Of a stretch of 64,000 nt of DNA, positions 58,905 to 64,000 are shown in pieces. Source of the DNA: Rhyacophila brunnea (taxonomy: Eukaryota; Arthropoda; Insecta; Trichoptera; Rhyacophilidae); the NCBI GenBank assembly GCA_022495005.1, contig JAGYXB010000557.1, positions 1,054,001 through 1,118,000 on the forward strand. Direction: 5' to 3'. Made by a program: the position numbers and the translations under genes. Within the stretch, counting starts at the first letter, position 1, and each line of letters begins with the position of its first letter. The notes beneath the pieces are model-generated. The model searched no databases and was not told the origin of the DNA. It saw only the letters and a program-made list of their open reading frames with translations.

Positions 58905-60790
58905 TAATTTAATAATTAAATGGACGAAAGAAGAAAATGGAAAAATAAAAATGAAACTCAATATAAGAGAATTCATTATACAATAAAAAGAAAAATTCGT
59001 ACAGCTAAAGAAGAATGGATGTCCTACCAATGCAAAGAAATTGAAAATCTCCAACGAAAATACGATTCCTTTAATATGCACAAGAAGATAAAGGGAAACA
59101 TTGGGAATTACGAGAGGAACCTCATCAACTATCTTGAAAGACGAAGATGGGCGTATTATATTATATATAGAAAAGAAGCTGATTCGTTGACAGACATTTA
59201 TTGAAAATCTGTTTGATGATGATAGGGGACCTATTGGCTATACTTTTAATGAACGTGAAACAGCCCCATGCATAAATAGGGCAGAAATAATAAACGCAAT
59301 ACGAAATTCTAAAAATGGTAAAGCTGTCGGCCCTGATAATATTTACAACGAAATGATAAAATTATTAGAAGAAGATCAATTAGAAATTCTCGTTGATTTG
59401 TCTAATAAAATTTACGAAACGGGCATAATTCCCGATGATTGATTGAAATCGACATTCATCACTCTACCAAAAAAGGTGAATGCAAAGGAGTGCAGCGAGC
59501 TTAGAACAAAACATTTGATGAGCCACATGTTAAAAGTGTTATTAAAAATCATCCATAATAGGATTTTTCGAAAATGCGAATAAGACATGGATGACATACA
59601 ATTTGGCTTCAGAAGTGGTTTGAGCACTCGCGAAGCACTTTTCAGCTTGAATGTTCTAGTGCAAAGATGCCTAGGTGTTAATGTTGATGTTGATATGTTT
59701 TTCATCGATTACGAGAAAGCATTCGATACTGTTAGGCATCATAAACTTCTCGAAATCTAACAGGAGAAATGCATCGATGCAAGAGACATTCAACTGATAG
59801 CTAACTTATATTGGAATCAAACAGCGAATATCAAGATCGAAAACGAAATCAGTGGAGAGGTAACAATTCGTCGGGGTGTAAGACAGGGGTGTATATTGTC
59901 ACCTCTGCTATTTAACATGTACTCACAAGCTATTTTCAAGGAAGCCTTACAAAGTGAATCGGTGGGTATTTTGGTTAAAGGCAAACATATTAACAATATA
60001 CGATATGCCGACGATACTCTGCTGATTACTGATAGTTTAAAGAGTTTACATCAACTGGTAGAAAAGGTTAATGAGGTCAGTAATTCTTATGGTTTAAAAA
60101 TGAACCTCAAGAAAACAAAACTATTACTAGTATCAAAAATAGCGACACCAGACACCAACACAAATTTTGTCATTAACAACGAACCAATCGAACGTGTGAC
60201 CCATTATAAATATTTAGGTACATGGGTCAATGAGAAGTGGGACCAGTCTCAGGAAATAAAAACTAGAATTGAGATCGCAAGGAGCGCCTTTCTCAAAATG
60301 AGACGCCTCCTTAGCAATCGAGATCTTAACTTAGGTCTGAGACTGCGTATGGTACGTTGTTATGTATTCTCAATTCTTTTCTATGGTATGGAAGTATGTA
60401 CGCTGAACCAAGAGATGTCACGGAGACTTGAAGATATCGAGATGTGGCTGTATAGGCGCATCCTTAAAATACAGGTGACAAATTTTGAAGTTCTCAATCG
60501 AATGGGGAAAGACCGAGATTTTCTACGTAGTATCAAAACCAGGAAACCACAGTACCTCGGCCACATTATGAGAGGACAAAAATACAGCATTCCCCAACTT
60601 GTCATTCAAGGAAAGATCAATGGGAAGCGTAGCAGAGGACGGCGCCGCATTTTGTGGCTTAAGAACCTCCGTGATTGGTACGAGTGCAGCTCCACTGAAC
60701 TTTTCCGGGTAGCAGACGACAAAGATCAGATCGCCTTGATGGTGGCCGACCTCCGCTAGGAGATGGCACAATAAGAAGAAGAATAATAAT
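58905..60790 (+). pseudogene. Non-LTR retrotransposon (LINE), 5'-truncated RT pseudogene
   Basis: The endonuclease is missing. The copy starts inside the pre-RT linker (WMSYQCKEIENLQ at about 59015) and is frameshifted near 59205. The RT motifs follow in order: KNGKAVGPDNI, MFFIDYEKAFDTVRH, RRGVRQGCILSPLLF and the catalytic NIRYADDTLLI (about 59995-60030), then the KMNLKKTKLL and HYKYLGTWV thumb blocks. The C-terminal tail has LGHIMRGQKYS and GKRSRGRRRILWLKNLRDW, and stops at about 60759. In-frame stops at about 59442, 59582 and 59758 disable it. The clade cannot be fixed by eye. A fragment of the same family is at 35590-35885. It abuts the truncated right end of the DIRS element. Confidence 0.9.
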
Positions 60791-61123
60791 ATTGTCCACA
60801 CAACTAAATAATGTGATAACAAAGTTCCTATAGCATATCGTAATATTGGATTGATTGCTAATTGCAAAACATAATATGAAATCGCATTAAAAAGAGCGCC
60901 TAATATTTTTTTGAAACATTAAATACTTACGTAAATAAAAATACATATACATAAAAATACATACCTATACATAAATACATAAAAAACATATTACCATGGT
61001 GACCACGTTTTATGAAGGATATAACTACCGCATATTATTATCATGAAAAAAATTACAACTAGGTAATACGAACATAATAATAATTTATGACTAACATACT
61101 TTTCTTTTCGTCGATATTATAAT
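60791..61123. other. Short AT-rich spacer
   Basis: Repeated ATACATAAAAATACATA words at 60940-60990 form a small low-complexity tract. Nothing else is seen. Confidence 0.5.
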
Positions 61124-62915
61124 TCTGTACCTCAGAGGCAGACGGATGCAACTCCGTTTTTGGGGAAAATGAGTTTTTTTAAGAATCGTCATGCTAAAGG
61201 CTTTATCTATTAGTGGCAGAGAGATGAAAGTCCTAGTCCAAGATATGCATAGAATAAAGATGCAAGTGCCATACCTACCTTAGAGGCAGAAGGATGCAAA
61301 TCCAATAATCCACTAAGATAAAATTCTCTCAAACCGTCTGCAATATGTACTAGACGAGAACCAGCCAGGAGAACGAGCTTTAGAGGAGGATACAGCACTC
61401 TGGACCATATTTTCCAAGTCATCAGAGAAATCAGAGCGGTAACAGGAATACAATCTGCCGCTATCCATGGGTTTTATAGACTATGAGAAAGCGTTCGATT
61501 CCATAAAGAAATTTTCAATACTCGATGCACTCAGAAATCGAGGAATCCCCGGGCGCTATATAAATATTTTCAATAATATATACAGTAGCGCAACAACAAC
61601 TCCATAAACCATCGCGCATTTCCTATCAGCAAAGGAGTCCGACAAGGTGATACAATCTCACCTAAACTATTTACAGCTATATTTGAAGACTTATTTAGAC
61701 AACTTGACTGGAATGACACGGGTCCCCATAAATGGAGAATACGTGAGTCATCTACGCTTTGCCGATAACAATAAATAGTAGTTTGCAAGACTCAGAAGGC
61801 CTCCAAAGCAGAATGCAGTAACTCGCTGGAGTAAGCAACAAAGTAGGCTTGAAAATAAATGTATCAAAGAATAAAGTCATGTTAAACTGCTTTGCGGGCC
61901 AAAAAGAGATCCTCATCAATGGCATTCAGCTCGAACAGGTGAAAAACTACATCTATCTGGCACAATAAGTGTCTATAGATGGATGTATATTTGATGAAAT
62001 TGTTCGCAGAGTAAAGCTAAAGCTAGGCTGGAGTGCTTTTGGCCGCCTGAATAATTTCTTCGAAAATGCCTAAAGTGCAAAGTGTTCAACCAGTGTGTAC
62101 TTCCCGTAACCACATGCGTGTGAAACATTGAGCCTAAGTAAAAGAGAGATCCAGAAACTTAGAGTAGCACAACGTGGTATGGAAAGGTGCATGCTGGGCA
62201 TAACGCAAAAGGACAAAAAAAGGAATGAGTGGATAAGGGAACAGACAAGGATTAATGATGTGATAGAGTTTGCTAAAAACCTCAAATGGAAATGGGCTGG
62301 AACATGGCTCGAAGAAAGGACAATCGTTGGACAAATTTAGTCATCCAGTGGTATATCCAAGAGGTAAAAAACATCCGCAAGGTAGACCTAGAGGCCGCTG
62401 GATCGATGAAATGATAAAGTTCTGCGGAAAAATTGGCAACGCAACGCACAGGAACGAGAGAAGTGGAATCAGCTTGGAGATTAGCGAGGCCTTCATCCAG
62501 CAGTGAATAGATTCAGGCTGGTGATGATGATGATGACATAATAAAAATTTAAAAAAAAATGTGTTTCGCTTTGTTATATTTATACCTATAAATTTTTTTA
62601 ACTTATAAATTGTTTTATTTTGGCTAGGTAAATAAGATGCAAATCCACATTAACAAAATATCTTTAGAGGCAGAAGGATGCAAATCCACACTACGTTTTT
62701 TATTTTATTTTTTTTAGATATAAAATTGTATTATATTTATTCCTTTCTTACATATTCCAGAAGTACTTTAATTGAATAAGAATAAAAAAAATAATGATCA
62801 TTCTATGTATATTTTCTTAGAAGTTATGAGTATTCGTTTAAAATAAAAATTGTTTTTTGGCTCTCCTGAACAATTGGGTATTTGGATTTGCATCCGTCTG
62901 CCTCTGAAGTACAGA
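61124..62915. mobile_element. TIR-bounded element carrying an RTE insertion
   Basis: The left end TCTGTACCTCAGAGGCAGAC continues as GGATGCAA. The complement of the right end is TCTGTACTTCAGAGGCAGAC followed by GGATGCAAATCC. The motif AGAGGCAGAAGGATGCAAATCC-like recurs inside in direct orientation near 61285 and 62667, and in shorter form near 61215 and 62637. Those copies look like subterminal repeats. The central 61320-62536 is an RTE LINE fragment. The possible flanking duplication (TATTATAAT, TATTATTAT) is too AT-rich to trust. No transposase for this element was found. Its right end is about 190 bp from the U2af38 ATG. Confidence 0.65.
61320..62536 (+). pseudogene. RTE-clade LINE, 5'-truncated RT pseudogene
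   Basis: With stops and shifts the plus strand encodes FRGGYSTLDHIFQVIREI, then ISKGVRQGDTISPKLF and HLRF-AD(N), the damaged remnant of the FADD catalytic box near 61755. Next come ILINGIQLEQVKNYIYL, LSKREIQKLRVAQRGMERC, MLGITQKDKKRNEWIREQT and GRPRGRWIDEMIKF, finishing EAFIQQ*. The element ends in a GATGATGATGATGA tail (about 62522-62536), the hallmark of RTE 3' ends. The best open pieces are 62128-62340 and 62270-62506. The four minus-strand remnants in the left part of the window are the same or a closely related family. Confidence 0.88.
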
Positions 62916-63108
62916 TATTATTATAGTCATTGAATGTATCTTTTTCTTTATGGTCATTTTTTTAGGCTGGCAAATCTGAGTATAGACGCCATTTTCGTGA
63001 AGTACGTTTTTCATCGCGCCCTATCTTATTGGCATTTTGTGGATTCAAAGCTTTTCAATTTTTATACAATATATGTTTGTTTGCGAATAAGGTGTACGAC
63101 TTTTAATA

Positions 63109-63564
63109 ATGGCCGAATATTTAGCTGCTATTTTTGGTACAGAAAAGGACAAGTATGATAACATTCTATATTATACTTACTATTTAATCAAAATTGTGAA
63201 CACGGTTATGTTTCTCTGAACTTTACTTTTCAGATGTTTTTCATGCATTCGATTAGTTAAAGTTAAGAATAATTTATCGCCGAGTATTAACGTTATTGTA
63301 AAATGTTTTGTTGTTGTTGTTTGGGTAGATTAGCTTCTTATTATCATTTGTTTTTATATATGCCGGATAGGTGTCATTACAAATCTCTTAACGTTTTCTT
63401 ATGTTTTAGAGTAAATTGCTCCTTTTACTTCAAAATTGGTGCATGCCGGCACGGTGATCGCTGCTCTCGTATACACAACAAGCCGACCTTTTCTCAAACA
63501 TGTTTGCTCCAAAATTTGTACGTGAACCCACAGAATTCGGCGAAATCTGCTGATGGAAGCCATC
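63109..63564 (+). CDS. U2af38: U2AF small subunit (U2 snRNP auxiliary factor), first two coding exons
   Basis: This subunit reads the 3' splice-site AG in partnership with the large U2AF subunit in the nucleus. Exon 1 is 63109-63152 (ATG through [14 protein letters not shown] plus two bases), with donor GTATGA. Exon 2 is 63410-63564, after a TTTTAG acceptor, and ends at GTGAGT. Joining them restores Lys at the junction and gives 66 codons plus one base. Exon 2 contains the first CCCH zinc finger, with spacing C-x8-C-x5-C-x3-H ([20 protein letters not shown]), followed by NKPTFSQ and [17 protein letters not shown], the strongly conserved entry to the UHM domain. The residue after FSQT is Cys where I recall Val in other insects. 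The UHM domain, second zinc finger and RS tail lie beyond the window. No in-frame stop is present. Confidence 0.95.
63153..63409 (+). other. U2af38: U2af38 intron 1
   Basis: A 257-bp AT-rich intron with GTATGA at its 5' end and a pyrimidine-rich TTTTCTTATGTTTTAG end. An open frame from 63303 that runs into exon 2 is an intron read-through and not a separate start. Confidence 0.85.
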
Positions 63565-64000
63565 GTGAGTACACATCAGTTCTATAAATTATCTTGTTTA
63601 AAGTTTTTTTATTATTATCAAGCTGTGGTTAAATATTGACACTTCTTGATTTGATACTAAGCAAAGATCAATGTATAGGTAGCTATATGGAACATTGAAA
63701 AACGCAGGGCATGTCCATTATTTTTTTTACTACAACGCTTTGACAGGGTGACAGTTGCTATATCGTCTTACCTGAATCTTTCTATTCAGTATATAATATG
63801 TATATTGGCTCTATTTACCGAAAGCTTACCGCGGAGAAACGTCAGAATTTTCGCTTCTATATCTGAAACCATCCAAACGCCACTCTTTGAGCATAGACAA
63901 CCATGGCAAAACTGCTATTATAAGTGTAGACAATAAGTACGGTCACGGAACGGTGAAATATTTTAATAAACTTGATAATAAATTAACAATACAATTATTA
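63565..64000 (+). other. U2af38: Start of U2af38 intron 2
   Basis: The next expected exon (the UHM segment beginning LVANVSDEEM in other insects) is not in the remaining sequence, so the intron continues past the right edge. A 62-codon frame at 63748-63936 lies in it and shows no U2AF-like sequence. Confidence 0.75.

Noticed and set aside
58920..59081. Minus-strand 105-codon frame rich in Phe and Leu (58764-59081)
   Set aside because: It is antisense to the LINE start and the DIRS terminal repeat. The hydrophobic composition is the complement of Lys/Glu-rich LINE codons.
63303..63587. 94-codon frame as a complete protein containing the U2AF zinc finger
   Set aside because: Its first 36 codons are intron read-through. 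The true reading joins 63109-63152 to 63410-63564 and restores the conserved N-terminus.

Overview
This is eukaryotic, AT-rich, gene-poor DNA. Spliceosomal introns with GT-AG borders, a 66-codon run of an arthropod-type U2AF small subunit, RTE-type LINEs ending in short ATG/TGA repeats, and frequent GTAGGTA/TACCTAC runs all point to an insect. I cannot separate a hemipteran from a lepidopteran on this evidence.

Only three host genes are supported. (1) A four-exon plus-strand gene at 39098-43911 encodes about 506 residues of Ala/Pro/Glu/Ser-rich, acidic, low-complexity protein. Its family is not recognised. A TATA box and initiator lie about 200 bp upstream of the ATG. (2) A two-exon minus-strand gene at 53133-54160 encodes a 181-residue COMMD8-like COMM-domain protein. 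(3) The first two coding exons of U2af38 (U2AF small subunit) lie at 63109-63564, and the gene runs off the right edge. The first 38.8 kb contains no host coding exon that I can defend.

Most of the rest is transposon debris, much of it datable by nesting. The left part (1-24 kb) has several hAT-type elements with 8-bp target duplications, foldback MITEs, and four minus-strand 3'-end remnants of one RTE-clade LINE. A 3.9-kb composite at 16223-20129 is bounded by a perfect 8-bp duplication and has two further hAT elements inserted in it, each with its own duplication. At 27301-28690 there is a near-perfect 1.39-kb palindrome flanked by TTAA. At 36.96-37.97 kb there is an imperfect tandem array of about 105-128 bp units that resembles Helentron-type elements.

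The right part (46-63 kb) holds a broken Tigger/pogo-type transposon (46655-51333) containing other insertions. It also holds a decayed DIRS-type tyrosine-recombinase retrotransposon (54.4-58.9 kb) with inverted terminal repeats, an internal complementary region, Gag/RT/RNase H/YR remnants and a 472-bp hAT MITE inside one terminal repeat. Next to it are a LINE pseudogene (58.9-60.8 kb) and a TIR-bounded element carrying an RTE fragment (61.1-62.9 kb). That last element ends only about 190 bp before the U2af38 start codon.

Borders and target duplications were read by eye. Family names rest on motifs and were not checked by database search. No rRNA, canonical tRNA gene or CRISPR array was seen.
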